Positions 34,222 to 45,530 of a stretch of DNA of 64,000 bases are shown piece by piece. Position numbers and translations under genes: made by a program. Position 1 is the stretch's first letter. Each line of letters opens with the position of its first letter. Source of the DNA: Haliclona indistincta (Eukaryota; Porifera; Demospongiae; Haplosclerida; Chalinidae); the NCBI GenBank assembly GCA_964017065.1, contig OZ024784.1, positions 9,653,152-9,717,151 of the forward strand. Reading direction: 5' to 3'. The notes below the pieces were generated by a model that saw only the letters and a program-made list of their open reading frames with translations, ran no database searches and had not been told where the DNA came from.

Positions 34222-35418
34222 ATGTCTAGACGGCTGAAGCAGTACCGACAACCAGGCGATCCCACGCCAGTAGCGGACGAAAGACGGCGCAGTAAGACGG
34301 TTTTTGGGAAGATCAAGAGCAAGTTGACTCGACAGAGAAGTACCTCCTCAGCCATCGACCCAACTCCTGTACCACTGGAGGGGAGGTCTGCTACACTTCC
34401 CGCTCGAACTAATACCTACCCCACCATCCGTCACTCTCAGCCTACACGTGGTGGCCACGATCACCTTTGTAATAGTGAAGAACACTTCACCTTATCTTCC
34501 TCCCTTCCTTGTCGTGGCAGTGATGAGGACTCTGTGGATTCTGGCCTTGATCGCAGTGAACAACGCAACTTTGATGGGTCAGAATCTGACTCCTCTCCTA
34601 AACAGTTTCATATGTCAATATATGATGAAGTTGCAGTGGAAAGAGCATTTGGCCCAGCAATGAAAGACATAGGTCGATGGTTCTCTACTCATCAACGGCA
34701 ACATAGTCGCTGTTACTCGTCCCATGTTGACATCTTGAATGCTGCAGAACAAGAGCGTTTAGCATCACGACCTCCTCTTCCCCTTCCTCACGAGAGGAGC
34801 TTGCTCATGGCAAGCAAAAAAGTCAGTCAAGATTCTGTATTGGCAGACATAGAAGAAGTAGAAATCAGTTCAGAGCTATATGACAAGGTTCTTCCTCGTC
34901 TGTTGGGAACTAATGGACTAATGCTAGGCTTACGAGACCTGGCACGTCATGGCTGGTACTGGGGGCCTCTCACTAGAGTGGAGGCAGAGGAGAAACTGTC
35001 AGGTTGCCATGACGGCACATTCCTGGTTCGTGATAGCTCAGATGATCGATACCTGCTCAGTCTCAGTTTTAGATCTCAAGGAAAGACACTACATACAAGA
35101 ATAGAATATTCAAATGGATTCTTCAGCTTTTACAGTTTTCCCGACTCAGAAAATGAGGGTTATCGGTCTGTTGTGGAACTCATAGAACGATCCATGCGCT
35201 ACTCAAGTGTTGGTGTGTTCTGTTTCAGCCGAGCTCGAGCCATGGGATCTCCAGCTGTCCCAGTGAGGTTGCTTAAGCCTCTCTCCCGATTCTTTCATGT
35301 TCGCTCACTGCAACACTACTGTCGATTTGTTATCAGACAAAGCATTCGATTTGATGCCATACGTCGGCTTCCACTACCAAAACACGTACACAACTATTTA
35401 GAACAGTCTCAGTATTGA
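34222..35418 (+). CDS. Suppressor of cytokine signalling, SOCS6/7-like
   Basis: An intronless 398-residue reading frame. The N-terminal half is Ser/Arg-rich and low in recognisable domains. An SH2 domain follows (about 255-360): GWYWGPLTRVEAEEKLSGCHDGTFLVRDSSDDRYLLSLSFRS with the FLVRDS phosphotyrosine arginine. The SOCS box closes the protein: VRSLQHYCRFVIRQ (Elongin BC box) and the Cul5-box-like LPLPKHVHNYL. The match is strongest to SOCS6/SOCS7, adaptors that recruit Cullin-5 ligase to phosphotyrosine proteins. The ATG is preceded directly by a good splice acceptor (CTTTCTAG|T), so a 5' UTR intron is likely. Confidence 0.92.
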   Translation: MSRRLKQYRQPGDPTPVADERRRSKTVFGKIKSKLTRQRSTSSAIDPTPVPLEGRSATLPARTNTYPTIRHSQPTRGGHDHLCNSEEHFTLSSSLPCRGSDEDSVDSGLDRSEQRNFDGSESDSSPKQFHMSIYDEVAVERAFGPAMKDIGRWFSTHQRQHSRCYSSHVDILNAAEQERLASRPPLPLPHERSLLMASKKVSQDSVLADIEEVEISSELYDKVLPRLLGTNGLMLGLRDLARHGWYWGPLTRVEAEEKLSGCHDGTFLVRDSSDDRYLLSLSFRSQGKTLHTRIEYSNGFFSFYSFPDSENEGYRSVVELIERSMRYSSVGVFCFSRARAMGSPAVPVRLLKPLSRFFHVRSLQHYCRFVIRQSIRFDAIRRLPLPKHVHNYLEQSQY

Positions 35419-35785
35419 CATTTCGTCTGTTCGTCCTATGCAAAATCAAGTACTGCAGTCTGGCAGGTGTATCCATTTCCTGTCTGTCTACAGTCATTCT
35501 GACAGTATATTCCTATTGTTCAGTATTCCCATTATGTGATCAGTTTCAGTTTTGATATCATTGAAATCAGTGGTACAGCATGGTCAACCTGCACACATTC
35601 CAACGTCCATACATGCATATCAATGTAGGCGTCAGTTTAGTATAGTATTATACAGCCACAATAATAGTAACAAACATAATAGTATGCAAACCAACAAGTG
35701 GCAAACATAGTCCATGTAGTCGGGTGTGTAGAACAATACACAGTGTTGTATGTCGGTTCATTGATGAGTATGTCTGAGTAATCCG
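35419..35785. other. Convergent 3' region between SOCS gene and SF3B3
   Basis: No gene is visible. Both neighbours end toward this 367-bp stretch, which should hold both 3' UTRs. Confidence 0.6.
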
Positions 35786-38700
35786 CTAGAATGCATAGCG
35801 TGTACGAAGATCCTCCAGTTTCTTCGCCACCTGTGGAGAGGATAGTCGTTCATAAAAGTGCAAACACAGTAATACCTCATTAGGTGTGCGGTCAAGGTCT
35901 TCAGCAATTGAATGCTTCTTAGCTGGTTCAAGTGAATTGTATAGCTCACACATGTCTCCATCAATCACATCCTATAATATAACACACAACCTTTGCATTG
36001 AATAGGTCATACAGAACAGACCTTTGCTGGGACATAGTAAGAGCGAAATGAAAGATGATCTCTCCCTACTAGATTGGGCCATTCAGCCCGAAGGTGCATC
36101 TCAAGGTGTTGGAAGAAATCAATATCCTGTGCAACACATGATGAGTGTGTCATAACTCACACAACACACCTCTCGTGAAGTGAAGGGCACTAACATCCCA
36201 ATAGCTCCACTCAGAGTAGTATAAACTATTAGCTCAGACCCGCCAGGTATTAGTGTGCTCTTGTGTATAGTATTAGCAGTCTCTCCAATGTGGAAGTGAC
36301 ACAGTAGTTCAGCCTACACACCAACACACTAGTGTCACTACTGAGTAGTGGTAGTGATGGTAAACCACAAACTTCTAATTTGAAAATAATTGCAATAGGA
36401 ACTATACTACCATTATTAATTGTAACTTCCTGTCCAACATCAAAGGCACCGCCCGGACTCTAATCTCTGTATTTCATGAGCGTAATATTGAACGGACAAT
36501 AACTTACATACAGCACTTAAAGCACTCCTCAATATTAAGTAATACGTAATGTACTACTGTCACTCATTAGAATTCAAGCGCACACATTACCTTTTGAGTG
36601 GCTCCATTGAGGAGCCCCCTATCCCATATTGCACGGCTACCAGATGGATCTTCGTCCACTTCATCTGATGTGTCAGAGGGAAGCCTGGTCTGTTAGCACA
36701 CACATAATTCGTGAACATACAACCCCACTCACACCGACTTACCACAGCTATGTTCCCAAACTTGTCAGCAGTAGCTACAGTGTTATAGTCCATCACACAA
36801 CACGCTGTGACAAATCTGTGAGAAATAAATCCTTCATCTCACTCACACACTCCTTACCTCTGGTACACCTCATCGGCAAATATCACTAGCTGGTTATCAT
36901 GTGCTCTATAACGTACAAAGTGAACTGCTTCTTGCACATCACTGACAAATATACGAGATCCCATTGTCTGGATGTCTACTACCAAATTAGGAAGGTGCTG
37001 AGAATGATCATACAGTGACAAAAGAGAGTAATGAAAATGTACCAACCCACTTTGTTTTCACACTTGCGGAGCATCTTCTTTTTACCAATGTCATATATTC
37101 TGAGCAATCTACCAGCGCCTACTAATAATCTACCCTGCAGGCACCAAGATGACACAAGAGATTGTACATGTACACTACTGTATTACCTGGAATGCTTGTA
37201 TAGCTACTGGTACATCATCCAATGGTGTCTAATAATGAGAATGTACATTGCATGTTGTGTAGTACTAGATGTATCTCACTGTGTGTACATGTTCCAGTTT
37301 AATACCATCAGGTGATAAGCGAAACACTACCAGTGACCCTCCAGAGTGAGAGCGAGGAGAGAGGACAAGATCACGGGCTGTCCCTACCACTACATACCAC
37401 TCAGTGATGGCACGAGCTGAAAACTGACACACTGTCATGCTGGAGAATGAATGGGCAGAGTGAGATGTGAAGGGTGAGAAAGACGCACCTCAGTGCTGCT
37501 TCATTTTGCTCAAATTGAACTAAATCAAGAGTTTTTCCCTATAAGAGATGGTCACTATTACAAGCACAGTGCGTGTGAATCTCTCACCTCAGTGGGGTGC
37601 ATAATACGCAAACAAGAGGCCCACATCCCATTAGCAGCTTTAGGAGCACCAAACACACCCTCTGGGAGGTCCTCTGCTAGGAAAGCCTCAGCAGCCTGAG
37701 CAGCTGCCAGTTGCTCCTCCTGTCCTGCACTCTGAACCATCTCCTCTGCCATCTGCTGTTTGCGTTGATGTTTGGTGGCCTCAGTGAAAGCTTTGTGGTC
37801 AGATTCAATCAGTAACAGATTAGCTGAAGGAGCATGGCACAACAGCTGACGAGGTGTGTGCATCAGAGGAGTAGACACTTGGTTGAATATCACACCTAGC
37901 TTCTCAAGAGCCAGAATTCTGTAAAATGCACAATAATTGCACATTAATGTTGCTATTCAAGCACCTGAGTGTGTTGGTGGCTATAGCAACAATGCCTTCA
38001 GGACACTGTTCAGAGCAAAATGCAGAGGCAAACTCGAGTACATCATAGGAGAGTGGAGTGAGATGAAATCTGTTCTGATAGAAATAGTTGAGCCATGTTC
38101 TGCTAGAAACTGCCAGTACAGCTTCTGTGGCTTGCATACGAACACGAAACAGCTTCACAGGTCGTGTTCCAAGATACCTGACCAGTAAAGATAGCATTAT
38201 ACAAGTGTAGTGTTATCAAGGGAACCTTGTTCGAGTGTCAGACAGGTCACCAGTTACAGAGTCCAGAGCAGTACGGAGCAGAACACCATTTTGCAGTCCA
38301 ATGTTGAGGAACATCCCACCCACACTAATCAACCCAGTGTCCACCTCAGTAGCTCCACCCATCTCTACTACACACAGTGACTCGGGTAATGCTGGCAGTG
38401 CCTGCATACTACGAGGCTGGAGCGTATCCTACACGTATGATGAATGTGAACCGACCATTTCGACCTAGGAAAACCGACCATTTCGTGCAAAAATAGAGTT
38501 GTTGGTATCTCTATCTTTGGCGAGCACAGCAAATGTCAAAGCGTGATAGTGCATTCGGTCACTAAGATATAATGCTGAACGCGAGCGCCATTGGTTTAGC
38601 ATTGAATCGAGAAAAAACAATTTTAGTTCAAAAATTACCGTCCGTATATTCACTCAAGTAATCCGTAGTCTCAACGAAGACTAGAGACATTTAAACAAGG

Positions 38701-41003
38701 TTCAGTTCAAACAATACTCTTGCTCAATAAACGTTCCGTGCTGTCAGCCTGCTCTTGTAGATCATGCAACTTGATCGTAGTGATAGTGTTATGATATTAT
38801 TTTAGTACATTGCATAAATGAGCATTAAATAGAATGCGGCTAGATTATGCGTCGCAAAATACATGACTAGCATGGGTTTCGGGGCAACACCGCTGACTGT
38901 AATACGCATTAGACAGGTGACCGGATTACAGCATAATCTAATGTATACTTTTGTATGGTGAACATTCGGACCCTCCTCTTCTGGCTGTAATAGAAAGGTG
39001 ACCGGCTAATTCAGGTGACCGTTTAGACAGGTTTGAGTGTACTATAATTATATCTCAGCTCAGTAATTTGCACTAAATGGTCAGTTTTTCTAAAAGTGGT
39101 CACAATTGTTTGTATTACAGAAAAGGTTCAACAAACACAAACTGTTGTGTACACATTTCTGGACTACCCAGAATCAATTTCACTCTGACAAACCACATAC
39201 CGAAGGATCCAGTGATATTATTCTGACAGTATTGTCAGCCAGACCAACAGCTAGGAATCGTGATCGCTGCTCTCCAGGAGCAACTGTGCCAAGACTCATG
39301 CACACAATATCAGCTGACATCTCCTTACGCTCTGTATACTCATTGAGCTGACCAGACTAAAAGAAGACATCGAGAACAATTAGAGTAAAATAGATCATGA
39401 AAAACGAAAGAGAGTGCTATATCATCATAATGCTTAGATAATCTGTATTATGTTAACTATTATGTGTGTACTTCATTGCTTAGACCAGCAAGTGTTTACA
39501 ACACAACATTTTTGTCTCAGATGAAATGCCAGTCGTCACTTTTATCAGACTGGGGCGGCTTATCAATCATCATAGACTAATTTGTGTGAAAGTGTGACAC
39601 TAACCGGGTCCATCTCAAAGTAGACAATCTCTCCCCCTGACAAAGCTATGACCACTTGACGCTCACTAAGGGCGCACTTCTTGATGGCTCTCTTACCAGG
39701 ACTGCGCCATTCATTGACACGCTTGTCAGCTCTAATATGTCTGATGCCCTCAGGATAGACCTGAGCAACAACACAACATGCACACATTGTGGTGAAAGAG
39801 TCGTCTCAGATAAGATGCCAGTCGTCATTACTATCAGACTGGGGCGGCTAACTGATCATCACAGACCACATTATAGGAATACTGACCTGAATAAGAGCAT
39901 CGTCACCGAGCTGAGAGCATGCCAAGGTGGGTGTGGTCCCAAGGAACCCAGAGTCTGTAACTTCCTCTACTGTCTCACCGATAGACAGCACTAGAGTAGC
40001 ATTAGTGAAGGAAACAACAATGTAAGCATCATAGTCATCTGTGGAGGAGATGGAGAGGAAAGTGAATTTTTGAGGAATGGGGCGAGAGAGAAAGAGAAGT
40101 AGAGAAGCGAGAAAAAACGAGGAGTGTTAATCATCACAGCTCAGTGGACAACGTTAGCACAATGCAACATTGTACGCTAGACTACCTGCTGACTGGAGTA
40201 GAACCAATCTGAAAGAGAGTGACGTAATGTAAAGTACTGTATAACACAAACTAAAGTCAGGCTTACAATAATGATACTAGACAACACTTGTGCATCAAAC
40301 ATTTTACTCAGGAAGAAAAATGTTCAAAGAGTAGTATGACTAAATATCTTGACCAAGAATGCTTGTACCAGCATTGTCTCTCATCATACGTAACCAGGCT
40401 CAACAAAGATACAACTATGTACTGACATATATACAAACCTGAAGCATTCCTCTTGACAGTCCACACAGCATTGGGGTTACCAGGCAGTTCAGACACAGCC
40501 ATTTCTGTGACCTCTAGTCCATGACGCAACACTCGTAGTGAAGAGCGGGGGCCACGCCCACAAGCAACATATACCTGAGGGGTGTCTTCACCTGCTAGAT
40601 CAGCAATCTGAGACATGTACAGCAACAGTGAAAATAAAGACACACGAGAATAGGTGCACCTGACAAGCCATTATTGGAGACAAACTCTCCATCTCGTCAA
40701 CTAGAACAAGGTTCTTTAGAGGGCGATGAGTAAAGAAAAATGTCTCTCCCTCCTCAAGTGGGTAGTCACTAAGGAATTCTCTCTCACCATCATCATCACC
40801 AAGATGGGCTATCTTGTACAGGTAGCTACAGTACACAGACACAAGGTATGATACATTCAAACACATCTCCTCACTGGTTTCCAAATTCTGAAGCACAAAA
40901 CAGCAAACCTCGTCGCAATACACAAATTGATGCACAAACTGGTACAGTGTCGAAATACTTGATTCTGATACGGATCACCTGACAATACAAACCATAATGC
41001 GCA

Positions 41004-41037
<34 letters not shown>

Positions 41038-42289
41038 ATGTCATCATCCGTGTCTAGTGTGATCTTGAAAATATCACCTTGCTCGGATTGAACAAGGAAA
41101 AAGTACATGTGCTGATGAGATAACATCATGAAGCATGCAGTATAGGAAACCAGTTCACACCTTAGTCTTGTGAGTAGCACTACAGACCAGTATCATACTG
41201 CGCTCAGCATCGTCCAGGTCACTCTTACGACGAGGAATTGGACATCGTATGTCAGGCTGATCACCAAAATTCTTGTACAAAATATAATTCTCACAGCATA
41301 CAAGAACACCACTAGGCCCATCACTGCCTCCAGGCACTGCATAGGATAACGCAATGATAGTTGAAGGAGATAGTGGTGACATCAAGTACCTGCTATTAGC
41401 ATGCTAGCTGTGTCCTCAAGAGGTTCACTGTACTTGCGTACAACATGATTCAGACCAAGATCAAGCTCATAAAAAGTGAGGTTCTGCAAACATACATGTT
41501 CACAGCAAACTATGCAAGCACTGCCCTTCTTACCTGCAGCACAACTTGAGCTGCCTCACCAGATGAGTCACTGTCTGCCTCCTGTAATAGTCAAACACAG
41601 TACCACTCTCTCTCCTTTTCTTCACATCACCTCATAATCTAGTTCCACACAGGCGAACATAGGGTTATCAAACCCCACATCCACACCGACCATGTGGTAG
41701 ACTAGTGTATGGGACTTGTGTGCTTCAAGAGGAGATGATATGGTTAGTCTAGCAGCAGAGTCTCTGTTTAATATATATGCTAGCTTCTGTTTCTCTATTG
41801 CACCTGTACAAGTACAGTAATACATTTTATTATTAGTTTTATTCTTATTACCGATAAGGACAGCTCTCCCTTTAGGATCAACAGCAAGGTACTGCCCAGG
41901 CACAATACGTCTACACCCACTCCTGCCAAATGTTTCTTGATGAACTTTTTCAAACATGTCCTTAGCTGGGTTGTACTCTAGTATCACAATACGACCCGAG
42001 TCACTGCCTACTACTATGAAATCTGAGCACGAGGTCAAGCAACAGAATCATGAAACTGTGCACCTTTACTGCTTCCTGTGAGACGGAATGCGACTATGGA
42101 GCGGATGAGACCAAACGCCTCAGTGCATACCAAGGAGTGAAGTTTGTCAGTGTTAGGGTCTGGTCGCAATATCTCCAGTAACTTGCCTCTTGCCACCACT
42201 ATCTCCTGCTGTTTACGCCCAGAGAAGTTGCCATGGATAGCCTGAGTTATACAGGACGACTTCTGGAGAGTCAGCGAGTACAAATGCAT
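35786..42289 (-). CDS. SF3B3: Splicing factor 3b subunit 3 (SAP130)
   Basis: A large WD40-like triple-propeller scaffold of the U2 snRNP SF3b complex. More than 20 exons run from the start at 42289 ([20 protein letters not shown]) to the stop at 35786 ([11 protein letters not shown]). Near-identity to the human protein is seen throughout: [135 protein letters not shown] and [15 protein letters not shown]. The largest intron (about 38430-39200) contains transposon remnants. Two introns carry related hairpin repeats. Expected length is about 1200 residues, with no sign of truncation. Confidence 0.96.
38430..39060. mobile_element. Transposon remnant(s) in a SF3B3 intron
   Basis: The intron is far longer than its neighbours. 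It includes TAGATTATGC (38841) mirrored by GCATAATCTA (near 38932), repeated GGTGACCG words, and an end-like sequence near 39000-39045 (GGTGACCGTTTAGACAGG...GTGTAC followed by TA). Read on the minus strand this resembles the terminal repeats of pogo/Tigger-like elements. No transposase frame is visible. Confidence 0.5.
39514..39577. repeat. Hairpin repeat, copy 1, in SF3B3 intron
   Basis: About 64 bp beginning GTCTCAGATGAAATGCCAGT and containing CCAGTCGTCAC...ATCAGACTGG, which can form a short stem. It closely matches a second copy at 39803-39866 in the next intron on the other side of one coding exon. See findings. Confidence 0.8.
39803..39866. repeat. Hairpin repeat, copy 2, in adjacent SF3B3 intron
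   Basis: Begins GTCTCAGATAAGATGCCAGT and keeps CAGACTGGGGCGGCT in common with copy 1. The two copies are in direct orientation and flank the exon at about 39605-39762. Confidence 0.8.
41007..41037. repeat. (AC)n microsatellite in SF3B3 intron
   Basis: A run of about 14 AC dinucleotides directly beside a donor-side exon boundary. Confidence 0.95.
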
Positions 42290-42490
42290 GCTTGCAACAG
42301 CTACGAGGCGAACAAGACCAGAGTATATGGCGGCAAGTCAGCACCACCGCGCCCATGTGGTTGGTAGCGCATGCGTGTTTTTACAAAACGTGTGTGTGGT
42401 ATGTATTAAATAGAAAAGGCAGATAATTTGAAACACCAATATCACCAGTATAATTCCACTAATGATTATAACATACAATGAGTAGTGTTT

Positions 42491-44928
42491 TTAAGCCTTC
42501 ATGTGCATTTCAAGCATTTTAGATTCTTGTGAAGCCCAACCCATGAACCGCATGACCTGTAGATACTTGATAGCACACCATATTTTAACAGACCACAACC
42601 TGCATGAGTAATGAATGATGGTGATAATAATAATAGTGTTTCAGTATGTTTTACCATATTCTCATATCAAATGATCTAGTCTCTAGCCACACTCTGACCC
42701 ATCCTTTAAATGAGAGTTGTTGCCGTCCTTTATGATAACCAGTGATAGCTCTATGACAAGAAAGAAGGAATGAGAGAGTGTGAACTAAGTCAATGCACAT
42801 ACTGTTTAGCCATCAAGCTGAATCTGTTGACAGGAGTACCCAGTTCTCTGTTGATTGATCGTACGAGGTTTTGATTCCTGAGCAATAGATGGATGAAAGA
42901 ACCTGCTCAATCAGCAATAACTAGTGTCTAACGAGGGTTGTTTACCTAAATACAATAAGCATTGCTGATGGTAGTGTCCGAAGAATCTCTATTACTTTAT
43001 CCATGTTGTGTGTGAATGTTCTAGTAACCTGTTTCACATCATGTTTTGTGAGTGCTGATGAGTGGAACATGGCCCTATGTGTCTGTAGTGATCTACTAGT
43101 ACTGATCAATGCAAACAACTCGTAATCTGATGAGAAACTGATCACATAATCTGTCAAGAGCTATCGATATGACTACTGACCACTAACTCCAAGATTGTCA
43201 CAATGACTTCTTAGTTCAGGAATGTTGTATTGGATGGTGGACTTCCAGACACCACAGAATGATCTGCGGACACTACAGAGAGCTTTGATTGCTGAGAAAA
43301 TTATACACTCACTCATCTCTGAGTGTCATGTAAAGTCCATGGTCTAGCATACAAATCTCAGCATCACCCTTCGAGGACTTGCGGACAATAACTAAACATA
43401 CAAAGAATATTATAGTCAAACAGAAGAAGACTACAAGCTACCATTTCCAGGATGAGGGTCTCCATGTACGAACCCAGTGGAGAACACCTGATGACTGAAT
43501 GTTTTTATTACTTTTTCCGCTACCTATGGGTATGGAGAGAAGTCATTCCAACTAGCTGTGACATCAGCTTACATCAGCTGTGGACAGTCCCATTGCTAGT
43601 ATAGCTTCTTTGTCAGTTACCTTGCAGCCATCAATCCAGGTTGATGTGAGCACCCTCTAGAGTGAGAGAAAGTGACCCACAACATAATCACGAATGCCTT
43701 ACCTTACTGGAGTGGTCCCAGTGTATCTTGGGAACACACACGTATGGTAAATGTGACAAGTCTCTAGCACACCTTTCCTGGTTGTGGCCTTCATGCTCAA
43801 AATCTAGCTCTTCTCTTAGAGTATCTTTGAGTTCCTGTTGGAGAGTAATGATAGGAATGTGAGTGATGAATATACCTCTAGGACCCAGGAGAATGAGAAA
43901 GAGGGATGCATCCAGGCTATAATCTTGAGCAGTAATCTCAGCGTCCATATGTCTCCATCATACCGGTCCCTTAGGTCAATATACTGTATCTTAACAGCTA
44001 CTTTCTCACCCAGTCTAGTGGTGGCTTGGTGTACCTATAGTAAGAAGGTAATCCTTTTCGCTAACTATTAATAGCCAGTGAAAAAAGAGCGTTCTACAAT
44101 GACTAACCTGTGCCAGGCTAGCTGCTGCTACTGGATGTTCACTGAATGTTGAGAACAGCTCATTAGGTGTTCTGCCGAAATCTTCCATGAAAAGGAGATC
44201 CAACTGTAGCAATAAAGAAAGAGAGTGATGTGGAGTAGGAAAGCTAACCTCATGCATCATATGCAAACCTCTTTCTCTTCTCTGTTTAAAGCCTGTAATT
44301 GAAGCACATAATATCATGCAATAATAAAGACAAGTCTTCTAATCATGCTTACCATATCCAGTAGAACCTTGAGAGTGTCTATGTACTGTCGTGGTAACAC
44401 TTGATTAAAAGAGCTCAATCCCTGGCCTAGCTTAATGTATAGGCCGCCATTAGCAATAGCCCCAGCCACTATTCTGTCAGCAGCTCGCTGGTGACATGGA
44501 GCAACTACAGTATCATACTCTGGCGAGTCCTAGAGAGACAGCTGATGTATACATGTACATGGTTTCATAAGTGCAATTTGGATGCTGTTCTGAGGACTCC
44601 CACTCGTGACTCACCTCATCTACCCCTCGCAGTGTCCACCAATAATCACACGAGATACGTACGCCTATATAAAGTGACCTACAACAATGTACATGTAGTA
44701 TAAAACAAAGGAACTAGTTACGATGTTATTATACCTTATAAACCGCTTGGCACCTTCCCATTGTACTCGTATCTTCCTGCGGGTAATGTTGCCTCCCTGT
44801 AGGTAGTATCCGCTAGCCCCTAATGCTGAAACAGCAGCCAGAGTTCCTACTGTACGATACACTCTTCTCCTTATAGTCGCCTGAGTAGCAATAGTTACTA
44901 GCCGCCTTCTGACCCCCATCATAGACAT
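42491..44928 (-). CDS. ADCK5: ADCK5-like atypical (aarF/UbiB) kinase
   Basis: A member of the UbiB/ADCK family of mitochondrial atypical kinases, related to COQ8. About 14 exons run from 44928 ([18 protein letters not shown], basic, presequence-like, then a hydrophobic segment) to a stop at 42491. Family landmarks in order: [35 protein letters not shown] (the KxGQ motif), [10 protein letters not shown] (the Ala-rich loop), [49 protein letters not shown] (catalytic HGDPHPGN) and MLDHGLY (DHG metal site). The order and wording match ADCK5 better than ADCK1/2. The last two exons join as ...FDMRIW|LWSVKIW... and give a basic C-terminus. It is in tandem with SF3B3 at about 200 bp. Confidence 0.9.
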
Positions 44929-45530
44929 CGAGGCTTTAATATAATGGCACCATTTTTAACCAGTTAGGACCACGCCCGTTATCAGCCCACCCACGGATCA
45001 GCTGATATTGCAAGATAATGTACTGCATGATGTTAGCCTCGTTCCCTAGCATGATGTTAGCCTCGTTCCCTAGCATGATGTTAGCCTCGTTCCCTAGCAT
45101 GATGTTAGCCTCGTTCCCTAGCATGATGTTTGCAGGAAAACTATCAACCTAGTTACAATAGTAAATGAGTTAAGTATCACTATCACTGTGGATGAATGTG
45201 CATTAGTGCCCAGAGACAGGCTATTACCAATACATGTGGCAGAATAAGTTTGTCCATATAATAAGCATGTTGCTGAGCTATCCTTAACATAAGCTTAGAG
45301 TAAAACGTTGAGTAATTGCCAAGTAATTTATAATAATTCTGTGGTCAATAGTTAAAATCTTTATGTTACCATATTAAACCACACATCAACATTACCTAAT
45401 ACCGTTTTTGTTACAACAACACAATATGAAGCCAATTGTAGGCATTATAATCTGTAGACATAACAGTAACTAAAACACTGTTAGTTATTATTCTGTGCTA
45501 CAAACAGCATAAGAGGTAATAATGTGAGCA
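44929..45530. other. Spacer between ADCK5 and CARMIL with tandem repeat
   Basis: No gene is recognised. A 24-bp tandem repeat lies at 45025-45130, and the remainder is AT-rich. The promoter of ADCK5 and the 3' UTR of CARMIL should be here. Confidence 0.6.
45025..45130. repeat. 24-bp tandem repeat, about 4.4 copies
   Basis: The unit GCATGATGTTAGCCTCGTTC + CCTA is repeated four times without visible change, plus a partial fifth copy. Perfect identity implies recent amplification. It lies about 100 bp upstream of the ADCK5 start. Confidence 0.97.
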
